Shown one piece after another: positions 16,272-25,937 of a stretch of 64,000 nt of DNA (position 1 is its first letter; every line of letters starts with the position of its first letter). The notes beneath the pieces were generated by a model. The model had not been told where the DNA came from, made no database searches, and worked only from the letters and a program-made list of their open reading frames with translations. Source of the stretch: Chitinophagaceae bacterium (lineage in GTDB: Bacteria > Bacteroidota > Bacteroidia > Chitinophagales > Chitinophagaceae); assembly GCA_947375185.1 (NCBI GenBank), contig CANCEU010000005.1, positions 1 to 64,000 of the forward strand, read 5' to 3'. Position numbers and translations under genes: made by a program.

Positions 16272-17537
16272 ATGAATTTTATAAGACATATATCTTTTTT
16301 GCAAGCAGTATTAAAGCATAGCATCACAGCCTTTGGGGGACCGCAGGTGCATGTTGGGCTTATGCAACGCCGTTTTGTGGAGCAACGTAAAGATATTACG
16401 AATGAGGAGTTGTTGGAATACAATGCATTTTGCCAACTGTTACCTGGGGCTTCATCCACACAAACCATCGTGTTGGTTGCTTATAAGAGAGGCGGCGTAT
16501 TATTAGCATTGCTTACTTTATTGGTATGGATTCTTCCAGCAAGCATTATCATGGCTATTGCCGCAATTGCATTTTCCCATTTCGATATACAAAAAGGAAT
16601 GGCCTCGCTAAGGTTCCTTCAGCCTATGTCCATAGGTTTCATAGCCAGTGCAACATTACTACTTTATCGAAAAGCTATTGACAATACAATTACTAAAATT
16701 ATATTTATTGCAACAAGCATCATAGTTATTATAGGATTCAAAATTCCTTGGACTATTCCTTGCATCATTATTGTTGCCGGGATTGCAACGAATTTTAGTA
16801 AAAAAAGAATCCCTAATGATGGCGCTGCTCCTAAAGCAATCAAATGGAGCAGTTTAATCATTTTTATAAGCCTTTTTCTGACTGCTGGAATATTGTCTGA
16901 GCAATCCACCCGCAATAATTGGAAGTACCAAAAAGTGTTTAATTTATTTGAAACGAATTATCGTTTTGGAAGTTTTGTTTTTGGTGGCGGAGACGTATTA
17001 ATTCCCATGATGTATGAACAATATGTCACAAGGCCAAATGCACCAAGGGTGATTGAACACAAAAGAGATGTTATTAAAATTTCAAGCGATGCATTTTTGA
17101 CAGGCTCTGGAATTGTTAGAGCAGTTCCTGGCCCCATTTTTTCAATAGCTAGTTATACCGGCGCTATGGCTTTAAAAGACAAAGGGCTGTCATGGCAAAT
17201 TGTAGGTTCGACGGTTGCAAGTGTTGGTGTTTTCTTGCCAAGTTTTTTGATTGTGCTATTCTTTTTTCCTATCTGGCAAATGCTTAAAAAGTATGCTATT
17301 TTGTATCGATCACTCGAAGGTATTAATGCAGCTGTAGTGGGCATTATGTTGGGTGCGACTTTATATTTATTAAAGGATGTAAGCTTCAATTTAGTAAATA
17401 GTACACCCATGATTTGGGGAATCAGTACCATCACATTTTTGGCAAGTACTTATTTAATTTATCATCAAAAATTGGCAACTCATTGGATTGTGCTTTTGGT
17501 AATTTTGGTTGGATTCGTGAGTACCTATATTTCTTAA
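16272..17537 (+). CDS. chrA: Chromate transporter, CHR family (two-domain)
   Basis: An inner-membrane protein of about 421 residues, expected to export chromate by proton-linked transport. The two homologous CHR halves are visible: the first opens with ITAFGGPQVHVGLM and has LLPGASSTQ, the second with FGSFVFGGGDVLIPMM and AVPGPIFSIASYTG. About ten hydrophobic segments are seen. I prefer ATG 16272, which follows AGGAG by 6 nt, a rare Shine-Dalgarno-like site in this window; a longer frame opens at 16233. Several CHR proteins lack chromate activity, so the substrate is inferred. Confidence 0.88.
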   Translation: MNFIRHISFLQAVLKHSITAFGGPQVHVGLMQRRFVEQRKDITNEELLEYNAFCQLLPGASSTQTIVLVAYKRGGVLLALLTLLVWILPASIIMAIAAIAFSHFDIQKGMASLRFLQPMSIGFIASATLLLYRKAIDNTITKIIFIATSIIVIIGFKIPWTIPCIIIVAGIATNFSKKRIPNDGAAPKAIKWSSLIIFISLFLTAGILSEQSTRNNWKYQKVFNLFETNYRFGSFVFGGGDVLIPMMYEQYVTRPNAPRVIEHKRDVIKISSDAFLTGSGIVRAVPGPIFSIASYTGAMALKDKGLSWQIVGSTVASVGVFLPSFLIVLFFFPIWQMLKKYAILYRSLEGINAAVVGIMLGATLYLLKDVSFNLVNSTPMIWGISTITFLASTYLIYHQKLATHWIVLLVILVGFVSTYIS

Positions 17538-17578
17538 TGTACTTAAAAGGTAAAAAGCTGTTAATTTAATTTCCTTTA

Positions 17579-17609
17579 TTGTTTTTTTATTTTAACCTTC
17601 CTAATATTG
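17579..17609 (+). promoter_or_regulatory. Promoter of the exported protein gene at 17616
   Basis: TTG at 17579-17581, 20 nt spacer, then TAATATTG at 17602-17609 (one mismatch to TAnnTTTG). It ends 6 nt before the ATG, so the mRNA may start at or next to the start codon. Confidence 0.35.
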
Positions 17610-17615
17610 CACTCA

Positions 17616-18350
17616 ATGAAGATTAGGAATTTTGTAGTTATTATTATCATGTTGCTTTGTTTTTCAAAAAACATGGCTGCACAAAATATAACCGTTAGCG
17701 GAGTGGTATATGATATTTCGGGTCGAAGGCCCATTGAATCTGTGGTTGTAAATAGCAGTATTGGCAAAACGATCACCGATTCAATAGGAAGATATACTAT
17801 TACTGCAAAACCCAAGGATTCATTATGGTTTTCACTCTTTGGTAAAAATTCTCAAAAATTTCCAATTGATACTGTTACAGATCCGCGCAATTTCAATGTG
17901 ATGATTCATGTTGCCGGATATGATTTACCCGAAGTAAAAGTGCGCAATAGCTATTACCGGTTGGACTCCATTCAAAACAGAATTGATTATGCTAAGTACT
18001 TTAATTATCAAGCCCCAGGTATAAAACTGAGCAACAATCAACAATTATTTGGCCCATCAGGTTTAACCGTAGGTTTGGATCTTGATGAAATCATAAACAT
18101 GTTTCGTTTTCATAGGAATAGAAATTTACAGTACCTGCAAAATAGACTCGTTACCCAGGAGCATGACAAATACATTGACTATCGTTATACCAAGCGATTT
18201 GTGCAAAAACTAACCCATTTAGAAGGCGATTCCTTGGCTTCTTTTATGAATTTTGCAAGGCCATCTTACGAGCTATTAGGCCTTTTTAATGATCTAGAAC
18301 TTGGGCAATATATTGAAAGAAGGTTTGCAGAGTATAAAAAGCAGCATTAA
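17616..18350 (+). CDS. Exported protein with a carboxypeptidase-regulatory-like domain
   Basis: A 244-residue exported protein of unknown function. ATG 17616 gives a signal peptide (MKIRNFVVIIIMLLCFSKNMAA, cleaved before QN). The mature N-terminus, ITVSGVVYDISGRRPIESVVV followed by TDSIGRYTITA, is the carboxypeptidase-regulatory-like beta sandwich common at the start of Bacteroidota outer-membrane and surface proteins. The rest (about 110-244) is Arg/Tyr/Leu-rich and I do not recognise it. It is not a truncated TonB receptor: no plug or barrel motifs follow. Confidence 0.75.
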   Translation: MKIRNFVVIIIMLLCFSKNMAAQNITVSGVVYDISGRRPIESVVVNSSIGKTITDSIGRYTITAKPKDSLWFSLFGKNSQKFPIDTVTDPRNFNVMIHVAGYDLPEVKVRNSYYRLDSIQNRIDYAKYFNYQAPGIKLSNNQQLFGPSGLTVGLDLDEIINMFRFHRNRNLQYLQNRLVTQEHDKYIDYRYTKRFVQKLTHLEGDSLASFMNFARPSYELLGLFNDLELGQYIERRFAEYKKQH

Positions 18351-18434
18351 GCCTTTTTTAAGCCTTCACCATTCATCTATTTTATTTCAAAAAAAGAAGC
18401 GGTTTAATTACCTTTAAGGCTAAAATCAAGACCA

Positions 18435-19484
18435 TTGAGAAAGACAGCTTTTTTCGCCATAACCGGCTTATTCTTATTGAATGCATGTAGTGAAAAACCA
18501 AAGGGTACCGATAAATTTAACCCCAATGCACCAGTGTCAGTTGACATCACTATTGCTGAAAATCAAAAAATTGAAAAACGTGTAGAGGTGAATGGGACCG
18601 TTTTATCTAATGACTTTGTTGAGTTACGTCCTGAAACCAATGGCCGTATCACATTTTTACAAGTTCCTGAAGGTAAACTTGTAAAAGCAGGAACAATAAT
18701 TGCGAAATTAAATGATGCCGATTTGCAAGCTCAATTAAGCAAAGCAAAAGCACAATTGGATCTTGCTAATATAAACGAGCAAAGGAACAAACAATTGCTT
18801 GCTATTAAAGGAATCAATCAAAGCGATTATGATGTTTCCTTGCAACAAGTAAAAAGCATTCAAGCCGATGTTGCTTATACGCAATCATTAATTGATAAAA
18901 CAATTATAAAAGCACCTTTTACAGGTCAAATCGGGTTACGACAAGTGAGTGTTGGTGCATTTATCAATACCACTACTACCATTGCTACGCTTCAAAATAC
19001 CAATCAATTAAAAATGGATTTTACCATTCCTGAATTATATACATCCTATGTTGCTGTTGGTAAAAAAATTGATATCATAACCTCAGGAAATGCTGCAAAT
19101 AAAATAGTTGGAACTATTACTGCCATTGAGCCTCAGATAAGTTCAACTTCAAGAAATTTAAAAATTAGAACCAGTTTTCAAGGTAAAGTGTTGCCTGGTG
19201 CTTTTGCAAAAGTATATCTAGGAGAGACCAACACAAAGCCTAGCATTATGGTACCATCCAATGTGATTATTCCAGATTCAAAAACAAAACAAATTGTAAT
19301 TGTGAAAAATGGAGTTGCAAAATTTGTTCCTGTTGAAACTGGATATCGTACGCAAACTGCAGTTGAAATAACAAAAGGATTGCAGGTTGGAGATAGTATC
19401 ATTGTTGCAGGTATGTTATTTGTTAAAGATGGTTCTAAATTAAAAATAGGTAAGGCTTTGTCCAATACTGAAATCACCAAATAG
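18435..19484 (+). CDS. RND efflux periplasmic adaptor (membrane fusion) lipoprotein
   Basis: Links an inner-membrane RND pump to an outer-membrane channel. The 349-residue protein starts at a TTG (18435), which gives a convincing lipoprotein signal, MRKTAFFAITGLFLLNAC. The lipoyl/barrel-sandwich hybrid (NGTVLSNDFVELRPETNGRI ... KAPFTGQIGLRQVSVG) flanks an alpha-helical hairpin (about 90-145), followed by beta-barrel and membrane-proximal domains. It precedes the pump gene by 24 nt in one operon; no TolC-like gene is in the window. Confidence 0.92.
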   Translation: MRKTAFFAITGLFLLNACSEKPKGTDKFNPNAPVSVDITIAENQKIEKRVEVNGTVLSNDFVELRPETNGRITFLQVPEGKLVKAGTIIAKLNDADLQAQLSKAKAQLDLANINEQRNKQLLAIKGINQSDYDVSLQQVKSIQADVAYTQSLIDKTIIKAPFTGQIGLRQVSVGAFINTTTTIATLQNTNQLKMDFTIPELYTSYVAVGKKIDIITSGNAANKIVGTITAIEPQISSTSRNLKIRTSFQGKVLPGAFAKVYLGETNTKPSIMVPSNVIIPDSKTKQIVIVKNGVAKFVPVETGYRTQTAVEITKGLQVGDSIIVAGMLFVKDGSKLKIGKALSNTEITK

Positions 19485-19508
19485 GTTTTATTAAATCAAG
19501 TTATTTAG

Positions 19509-22500
19509 ATGAATATATCTGAACTGTCATTAAAGCGTCCGGTACTTGCTACCGTAATGAACATAGCCATTATTATTTTTGGATTAGTAGGATTCTCCTT
19601 TCTTTCCTTGAGAGAATACCCAGCCATTGACCCTCCAATTATAAATGTACAAACCACCTATACAGGAGCTAATGCCGAAGTAATGCAAAGTCAAATTACG
19701 GAGCCATTGGAAAAAGCAATTAATGGTATTCCTGGAATTAGAACTATCAATTCTTCAAGTTCGGTTGGTAACTCAAATATTACCGTCGAATTTAATTTAG
19801 GAGCTAATTTAGAAACGGCAGCAAATGATGTGCGCGACAAGGTTTCTCAGGCTACAAGGGCATTGCCTCAGGATTTAACGAGTCCTCCAGTTGTTTCAAA
19901 AGCCGATGCAAGTGATTTTATTTTGTTACTTACATTGAGAAGTAAAACAAAAGGGTTATTGGAATTGACCGAGTATGCAGAAAATGTATTACAGCAAAAA
20001 TTTCAAACTATTGACGAGGTAAGTAATGTGGGTGTAAGAGGTAAACGACAATCTATGCGTATTTATCCGAATGTGGATTTATTAAACGCATATGGTTTAG
20101 CTTTTAACGATATACAACTGGGATTAAATAAAGAAAATGTAGAGCTTCCTGCTGGTGGTATTGCTGGAAATAAATCGGAATTTGTCATTAGAACCTTGGG
20201 TCGTTTAACAAAGGAATCTGATTTTAGAAATGTGATTTTAAAGGAGGATGAAACAGGCATTGTTCGCTTAGGTGATGTTGCTAAAGTTGAATTAGGTCCT
20301 GAACAAGAGGATCAAGGCACATACTTTAATGGAGTACCTGTAGTGATGTTAACTGTTTCGCCTCAGCCTGGTGCGAATCAAATTAAAATTGCAGATGAGT
20401 TTTATAAAAGGTTAGAAGAAATTAAAAAGCAAAACAAATCTGATATTGAATTTGCATTACCAATTGATAATACGTTAAACATTCGCAGAGCCTTAAATGA
20501 AGTTAAAGAAACAATTGTTATTTCCTTCGTATTGGTGGTTTTGGTAATTTTCTTCTTCTTTAGAAACTGGCTCATTGCAATTCGTCCATTAATTGATATT
20601 CCTATTTCATTAATTGCGACTTTCTTTATTATGTACTTGGCTGGCTTCTCCATTAATGTATTAACCTTACTTGCCATTGTACTTGCAACAGGACTCGTGG
20701 TGGATGATGGAATTGTGGTCACGGAAAATATTTTCCGAAAAATTGAAGAAGGCCTTTCACTGAAAGACGCTGCACGAGAAGGAAGTAAAGAAATTTTCTT
20801 TGCGGTCATTTCAACCTCTATAACATTGGCTGTTGTATTTATGCCAGTGATATTCTTGCAAGGATTTGTAGGTAGTTTATTTAAAGAATTTGGAGTTGTG
20901 GTAGCAGGCGCTGTATTAGTATCCGCATTTGTATCATTAACAATTACACCTGTATTAAATGTTTATTTGAACAGAAAAGATGGGGCACATGGTAAATTTT
21001 ATGAGCGTACTGAACCATTCTTTAGAGGAATGGAGTCGGGGTATAAAAATTTATTAAATGGCTTTTTGAAGATTCGTTGGTTTGCATGGGTAATTGTAAT
21101 TGCTTGCGTAGGTTTAATATTTGTATTAGGAAAAACAATTCAAAGTGAATTAGCACCATTGGAAGATAAAGGGTCAATACGTATTACAATGACTGGAGCC
21201 GAAGGAACCAGCTATGAGGATATGAAGGGGGATTTATTGAAAGCGGTTAGAATTATGCAGGATTCATTTCCTGAACAAGCTTTTACATGGGGTAGTGTAC
21301 CAGGTTTTGGTGGTAATAGCGGCAATAGTTCGGCATCGGGTCGAATAGGTCTTGTAGATAAAACAGAGCGAAAAAGAACGCAATCTGAAATTGCCTTGGA
21401 TTTGAATAAAAAAATGAAACGCTTTAAGAATGTGCGTGTATTTGCTGTTGAAGAGCAAACTATTTCGGTGGGTATGCAATCTCGAGGTTCTTTGCCAGTA
21501 CAGTTTATTATTCAAAATTTAGACTTCCAAAAAATTAAAACTGCAATCCCTAAATTCTTAGATGCAGCTAGAAAAGATAAAACTTTTCAAAACGTGGATG
21601 TCAATTTAAAATTCAATAAACCAGAATTGGATTTGTCAATTGATCGAATGCGTGTTAGAGATTTAGGATTAACTACTGCTGATGTTGCGCAAGCTTTACA
21701 ATCTGCATTCAGTGGAGCAAGATCTGCGTATTTTATCATGAATGATAGACAATATCAAGTTATCACACAGGTTCAAAGATCAGAACGAAATGAGCCTACT
21801 GATATTAATAAGATATATGTTCGCAATAACAAGGGTGAAAACATACCTATTGCAAGCGTACTTATTATGGAAGAAAATAGTAACCCTCCAAATTTGTATC
21901 ACTATAATAGTTTTAATTCAGCGACTATCTCTGCTTCTCTTGCCGAAGGAAAAACAATTGGAGATGGAGTTGCAGCAATGGAGCGCATTGCAAAGGAACA
22001 ATTAGATGAAACCTATCAAACTGCATTAAGTGGTGCTAGTAGAGATTTTAAAGAAAGCTCATCCAATACATCTCAAGCATTATTGTTAGCGTTGATTTTA
22101 ATTTACTTAGTATTAGCAGCACAATTTGAAAGTTTCACTGATCCATTTATTATTATGATCACTGTACCATTGGCATTGGCTGGTGCATTATTGTGTTTGT
22201 GGATATTTAATCAAACACTAAATATCTTCTCTCAAATTGGAATCATTATGCTGATTGGATTGGTAACTAAAAATGGAATTTTGATTGTAGAATTTGCAAA
22301 TAAAAAACGTGAACTTGGCTTGCCAATTAGAGAAGCGGTATTAGAAGCTGCGGCACAAAGATTCCGCCCAATTTTAATGACAAGTTTAGCAACTGCATTA
22401 GGCGCATTGCCAATTGCAATTAGTTTAGGCGCAGCTGCAAGTAGCCGTAAGTCATTAGGAACAGTAATTGTAGGAGGATTGATGTTCTCCCTTATTTTGA

Positions 22501-22565
22501 CATTGTTTGTAATTCCTTCGGTATATACGTATATGTCAAGTAAACATAAAAGACAAATAGATTAA
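19509..22565 (+). CDS. RND efflux permease, HAE1/AcrB-like
   Basis: A 1018-residue proton-driven inner-membrane pump. MNISELSLKRPVLATVMNIAIIIFG forms the first membrane helix; two large periplasmic loops and two groups of membrane helices follow. The TM4 segment LAIVLATGLVVDDGIVVTENI carries the Asp pair used for proton relay. AAQFESFTDPFIIMITVPLALAGA near the C-terminus is typical of hydrophobe/amphiphile (HAE1) exporters rather than heavy-metal pumps. The drug range cannot be told from sequence. Confidence 0.95.
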   Translation: MNISELSLKRPVLATVMNIAIIIFGLVGFSFLSLREYPAIDPPIINVQTTYTGANAEVMQSQITEPLEKAINGIPGIRTINSSSSVGNSNITVEFNLGANLETAANDVRDKVSQATRALPQDLTSPPVVSKADASDFILLLTLRSKTKGLLELTEYAENVLQQKFQTIDEVSNVGVRGKRQSMRIYPNVDLLNAYGLAFNDIQLGLNKENVELPAGGIAGNKSEFVIRTLGRLTKESDFRNVILKEDETGIVRLGDVAKVELGPEQEDQGTYFNGVPVVMLTVSPQPGANQIKIADEFYKRLEEIKKQNKSDIEFALPIDNTLNIRRALNEVKETIVISFVLVVLVIFFFFRNWLIAIRPLIDIPISLIATFFIMYLAGFSINVLTLLAIVLATGLVVDDGIVVTENIFRKIEEGLSLKDAAREGSKEIFFAVISTSITLAVVFMPVIFLQGFVGSLFKEFGVVVAGAVLVSAFVSLTITPVLNVYLNRKDGAHGKFYERTEPFFRGMESGYKNLLNGFLKIRWFAWVIVIACVGLIFVLGKTIQSELAPLEDKGSIRITMTGAEGTSYEDMKGDLLKAVRIMQDSFPEQAFTWGSVPGFGGNSGNSSASGRIGLVDKTERKRTQSEIALDLNKKMKRFKNVRVFAVEEQTISVGMQSRGSLPVQFIIQNLDFQKIKTAIPKFLDAARKDKTFQNVDVNLKFNKPELDLSIDRMRVRDLGLTTADVAQALQSAFSGARSAYFIMNDRQYQVITQVQRSERNEPTDINKIYVRNNKGENIPIASVLIMEENSNPPNLYHYNSFNSATISASLAEGKTIGDGVAAMERIAKEQLDETYQTALSGASRDFKESSSNTSQALLLALILIYLVLAAQFESFTDPFIIMITVPLALAGALLCLWIFNQTLNIFSQIGIIMLIGLVTKNGILIVEFANKKRELGLPIREAVLEAAAQRFRPILMTSLATALGALPIAISLGAAASSRKSLGTVIVGGLMFSLILTLFVIPSVYTYMSSKHKRQID

Positions 22566-22587
22566 TAACATTTTGTACCTTGGTAGA

Positions 22588-23697
22588 ATGAAAAATATTT
22601 TAATTCTTTCTACTCTATTTATATTAGCGGCCTGTAACTTTTCTGGAAATCAAGAAAAATTACAGGCCGCTTGGTCTTTCAACACATTTGTAAAAGTTGA
22701 TTCCAGTAATCCTATCTTATTACCAGACACTACCTTTACTTTTAACTGCCCAGTAAGTAATAGTGTTGTGCATTGGCAATCCAAAAATGTTTTAAATCCA
22801 ACTGCATTTGTAAAAGATGGAAAAGTGTATTTGTTATATCGCGCTCAGGATAGTGCGATGACTTCGCGCTTAGGATTGGCTATTAGTGAGGACGGTATTC
22901 ATTTTACAAAACAAGCTGCTCCTATTTTTTATCCAGCAAAGGATTCGGTATTAAAGTACGAATGGAAGGGTGGTGTGGAAGATCCAAGAATAGTAGCTAT
23001 GCCTGATAGCGGCTATTTGCTTACTTATACTTCCTATGATGGCAAAACCGCAAGACTTTGTTTTGCGACTACCGCCGATTTAATACATTGGGAAAAGAGA
23101 GGCCCCGTTTTACAATCACCTAAATACATAAACAGTTGGTCCAAATCGGGCGCAATTGTAGTGGAGCAAGTAGGTGAAAAAATGGTTGCTAAAAAAGTGA
23201 ATGGAAAATATTGGATGTACTTTGGTGATACGGATTTATTCATGGCTACTTCGACCGATTTATTGCATTGGGATGCATTAGAGAATAGTGAAAGTCAAAA
23301 ATTAATAAGTGTATTGCAACCAAGAGCAGGTTATTATGATAGTCGCCTGGTTGAGCCAGGGCCTTATGCATTATATACATCAAAGGGTATTGTTTTAATA
23401 TACAATAGCAGTAATGCAGCAAATAACAATGATATCACACAGCCTAAATTTACTTATGCTGCTGGACAGGCTTTGTTTGATGCTAATGCTCCTTATAAAT
23501 TAATTGATCGTTCTGTAAATTATTTTATACATCCTGATAAACCTTATGAATTAAAGGGAGAGGTAAATAATGTATGCTTTGTAGAAGGGTTGGTGTTTTT
23601 TAAAAACCAATGGATATTATATTATGGAACTGCGGATTCTAAAATCGCAGTAGCTGTTGCTAAGTCCAATGCAAATTTTGTGATTGCACCTAATTAG
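22588..23697 (+). CDS. GH130-like glycosidase/phosphorylase lipoprotein
   Basis: A 369-residue predicted five-bladed beta-propeller of GH130/GH43-like type. The start at ATG 22588 yields MKNILILSTLFILAAC, a lipoprotein signal; a frame from 22573 adds five residues. GGVEDPRI, with Asp132, corresponds to the catalytic EDPR region of GH130 beta-mannoside phosphorylases/hydrolases. Blade motifs include NPTAFVKDGKVYLLYRAQ and SEDGIHF. It follows the pump gene by 22 nt but seems unrelated in function. A strong hairpin lies inside codons 13-28. Confidence 0.75.
   Translation: MKNILILSTLFILAACNFSGNQEKLQAAWSFNTFVKVDSSNPILLPDTTFTFNCPVSNSVVHWQSKNVLNPTAFVKDGKVYLLYRAQDSAMTSRLGLAISEDGIHFTKQAAPIFYPAKDSVLKYEWKGGVEDPRIVAMPDSGYLLTYTSYDGKTARLCFATTADLIHWEKRGPVLQSPKYINSWSKSGAIVVEQVGEKMVAKKVNGKYWMYFGDTDLFMATSTDLLHWDALENSESQKLISVLQPRAGYYDSRLVEPGPYALYTSKGIVLIYNSSNAANNNDITQPKFTYAAGQALFDANAPYKLIDRSVNYFIHPDKPYELKGEVNNVCFVEGLVFFKNQWILYYGTADSKIAVAVAKSNANFVIAPN
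22626..22671 (+). promoter_or_regulatory. Strong hairpin inside the start of the GH130-like gene
   Basis: Arms 22626-22637 and 22660-22671 are perfect 12-bp complements (AGCGGCCTGTAA stem). After one C-A mismatch the stem continues 6 bp (22639-22644 with 22653-22658), leaving an 8-nt loop. It starts 38 nt after the ATG, covering the lipobox codons. Such a stem could slow or gate translation, or reduce readthrough from the pump operon. Confidence 0.5.
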
Positions 23698-23709
23698 CGT
23701 TATAAAAGG

Positions 23710-24690
23710 CTATTTAATAATTTTAGTCGCAATAAACTCCATGGTTTCTTTTTCAACAGTAATGATATCCTTAGATACAATTGGAGAGGCAATTACATGA
23801 CTGCCCGCATTAGGAATGGCAACTCCTTTTTTTAATGAATCAGGGGTGCCTAATTCAAATAACATTTCTTTTATGGCACTTACTTTTACTACATTATCTT
23901 GATTCGCTTCATCCTTGTAATAATATAAAACTAAACTTGGCTGATGTACTTTTGCAAATTGATCCCTTGTCATAGTTGCTTCAATTAAATTTTGCAATGC
24001 AACGGTAGATTCTAATCGATAATGTGTATTCCAATATTTTGGATAGTCTTGATTTTTAAATTGAATGTTTGCATAATTTCCACCTTTTACCAATCTTGCA
24101 ATTTGTAACCCCCAAGGATTATTTAACATGAATGCAGCAGGGTTGTTAATGGCGATATTGGGTGAGTACATAATTTGTCCAGCAATTTCTGGATAAGCTG
24201 CGGCTAATTGTAAAGAGAGTGTTCCACCAGTGGATGTACTCATTATAATCACTTTCTTCCCTAATTTTTTCCCAATAGCATATGCCTGTTTTGCAGATTC
24301 CCAATAATTTTCGGCAGTTAAATTTACTAAGTCTTCGGTTGTGTCAATGCCATGCTCTGCCAACCGAGCTAAATATAAATTACAATGAAATTGCTTTGCA
24401 ATATTTTCATGTACGGGTGCGCCTTCCATTTGACTGGCGCTAAAACCATGTAAGTAAACTATTGCATATTCTGTTTGTTGATGTGTACTGTCTGCCCAAA
24501 TAATTTTAGCTTCATTATTGGGTTTGATCTTATGTGCTTTTTCTCCTGCTTGAACTAGGCTATCTAAATTAATATTATCAGCAATTGCTGCAAGTTGGTA
24601 ATTAAATTTGGGAGGAGCTGGATGTGGTCCTAAAAGATAGGTGAATACAAATACCATCAATAGCATCCATACAATTCTAGCAGCGCGCAT
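23710..24690 (-). CDS. Membrane-anchored alpha/beta hydrolase
   Basis: A 326-residue protein. The N-terminal hydrophobic segment (residues 5-21, IVWMLLMVFVFTYLLGP) is an anchor or uncleaved signal. The core shows an oxyanion-region block YLHGFSAS, the nucleophile elbow MSTSTGG (Ser in STSTG), and a late His in NAGSHVIAS. This resembles serine carboxylesterase/lysophospholipase-type hydrolases; the substrate is unknown. It converges with the GH130-like gene (12-nt gap) and diverges from the acyltransferase-like gene. Confidence 0.8.
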   Translation of the reverse strand: MRAARIVWMLLMVFVFTYLLGPHPAPPKFNYQLAAIADNINLDSLVQAGEKAHKIKPNNEAKIIWADSTHQQTEYAIVYLHGFSASQMEGAPVHENIAKQFHCNLYLARLAEHGIDTTEDLVNLTAENYWESAKQAYAIGKKLGKKVIIMSTSTGGTLSLQLAAAYPEIAGQIMYSPNIAINNPAAFMLNNPWGLQIARLVKGGNYANIQFKNQDYPKYWNTHYRLESTVALQNLIEATMTRDQFAKVHQPSLVLYYYKDEANQDNVVKVSAIKEMLFELGTPDSLKKGVAIPNAGSHVIASPIVSKDIITVEKETMEFIATKIIK

Positions 24691-24725
24691 ATTCTTTAAT
24701 TTGCTTAAAGCTAATTAATTCAAGG

Positions 24726-24754
24726 TTGAATAAAAAATATTTTGCGTACCTTGA
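24726..24754 (+). promoter_or_regulatory. Promoter of the membrane acyltransferase-like gene
   Basis: TTG at 24726-24728, 18 nt spacer, TACCTTGA at 24747-24754 (one mismatch to TAnnTTTG), 18 nt before ATG 24773. ATTCAA-GG-TTGAAT (24718-24731) forms a small dyad over the -33 element. Confidence 0.4.
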
Positions 24755-24772
24755 TTGTCTAAAAACGATGCT

Positions 24773-25861
24773 ATGTCAAATCAAAGATTTTTATCCCTAG
24801 ATGTATTTAGGGGTATGACTATTTGTTTAATGATTATTGTAAACACACCTGGTGATGGGGCTGCTACTTTTGCACCTTTTCTACACGCACATTGGAATGG
24901 GTTTACACCTACCGATTTGGTATTTCCTTCTTTCTTATTTGCTGTTGGTAATGCAATGAGTTTTGTTTTGCCAAAATGGGAAAAACTTTCTAATGCAACA
25001 GTACTTTTTAGAATTTTAAAACGTACTGCGCTTATATTTTTGTTGGGTTATTTAATGTATTGGTTCCCTTTCACAGGGCCTATCGCTAATACTCGAATTT
25101 TAGGGGTATTACAACGTATTGCTTTGTGTTATGGTATTGGATCTATTATTGCATATTATATGCATGAGCGCGTGATGATGGTTTTGGCTGCATTACTTTT
25201 ATTGGTGTATTGGTATATTAGTATTCATTTTGGATTACCAGGTCAAGAATTAACTATGACAGGGAATGCAGGCATATTGTTTGATAAATGGTTAATGGGT
25301 GAATCGCATATGTACCATGGCGAAGGTATTGCATTTGATCCCGAAGGCTGGTTAAGTACTTTGCCGGCTATTGTGAATGTACTAATTGGATTCAGGGTAG
25401 GTAAGTTTATACAAGAAAAAGGGAAGACATACGAAGGCCTTACACATTTATTAATGTGGGGTGCTGGTTTTATATTTTTAGGTTTTATGTGGAATTATCA
25501 ATTTCCGATCAACAAAAAGTTATGGTCAAGTAGTTTTGTAATGTTGACGGTTGGCTTGGATATGGTCATTATTGGCACTATCATTTATCGAATAGAATTA
25601 CAAAGACAATTACAGTTTTCAAGCTTTTTTGAGACATTTGGTAAGAATCCCTTGGTTATTTACTTATTTTCAGAAATCTTAGCAACAGTGTTGTACACGG
25701 TTAAAATGGGCGATCAGTCCCTTTTTGAGTGGATTTTTCAGCATGGATTCTCTCATTTTGCTCCATATTGGGCCTCTTTAGCCTTCGCATTATCGTATAT
25801 GTTAGTTTGCTGGTTATTGGGTTATATATTAGATAAAAATAAAATATATATTAGGGTATAA
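24773..25861 (+). CDS. Multi-pass membrane protein, heparan-alpha-glucosaminide N-acetyltransferase-like (DUF5009/NagX type)
   Basis: A polytopic inner-membrane protein of about 362 residues with roughly ten hydrophobic segments. The N-terminal RFLSLDVFRGMTICLMIIVN, then FTPTDLVFPSFLFAVGNAMSF and ILKRTALIFLLGYLMYWFPF, are hallmarks of the family related to eukaryotic HGSNAT, which acetylates terminal glucosamine. A role in N-acetylglucosamine or cell-wall sugar modification is inferred. I start at ATG 24773; a TTG six codons earlier is the alternative. Confidence 0.85.
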   Translation: MSNQRFLSLDVFRGMTICLMIIVNTPGDGAATFAPFLHAHWNGFTPTDLVFPSFLFAVGNAMSFVLPKWEKLSNATVLFRILKRTALIFLLGYLMYWFPFTGPIANTRILGVLQRIALCYGIGSIIAYYMHERVMMVLAALLLLVYWYISIHFGLPGQELTMTGNAGILFDKWLMGESHMYHGEGIAFDPEGWLSTLPAIVNVLIGFRVGKFIQEKGKTYEGLTHLLMWGAGFIFLGFMWNYQFPINKKLWSSSFVMLTVGLDMVIIGTIIYRIELQRQLQFSSFFETFGKNPLVIYLFSEILATVLYTVKMGDQSLFEWIFQHGFSHFAPYWASLAFALSYMLVCWLLGYILDKNKIYIRV

Positions 25862-25912
25862 GTCTTATTTATCCTTTTAGCTGTTTTGTTTTTTTTAGGA
25901 CTATAAAGGGTG

Positions 25913-25920
25913 TACCTTTG
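25913..25920 (+). promoter_or_regulatory. -7 promoter box of typA
   Basis: TACCTTTG matches the consensus exactly, 17 nt before the ATG. A TTTG at 25885-25888 is 24 nt upstream, longer than usual for -33. Confidence 0.5.
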
Positions 25921-25937
25921 CAGCCTCAAAACAGTAC

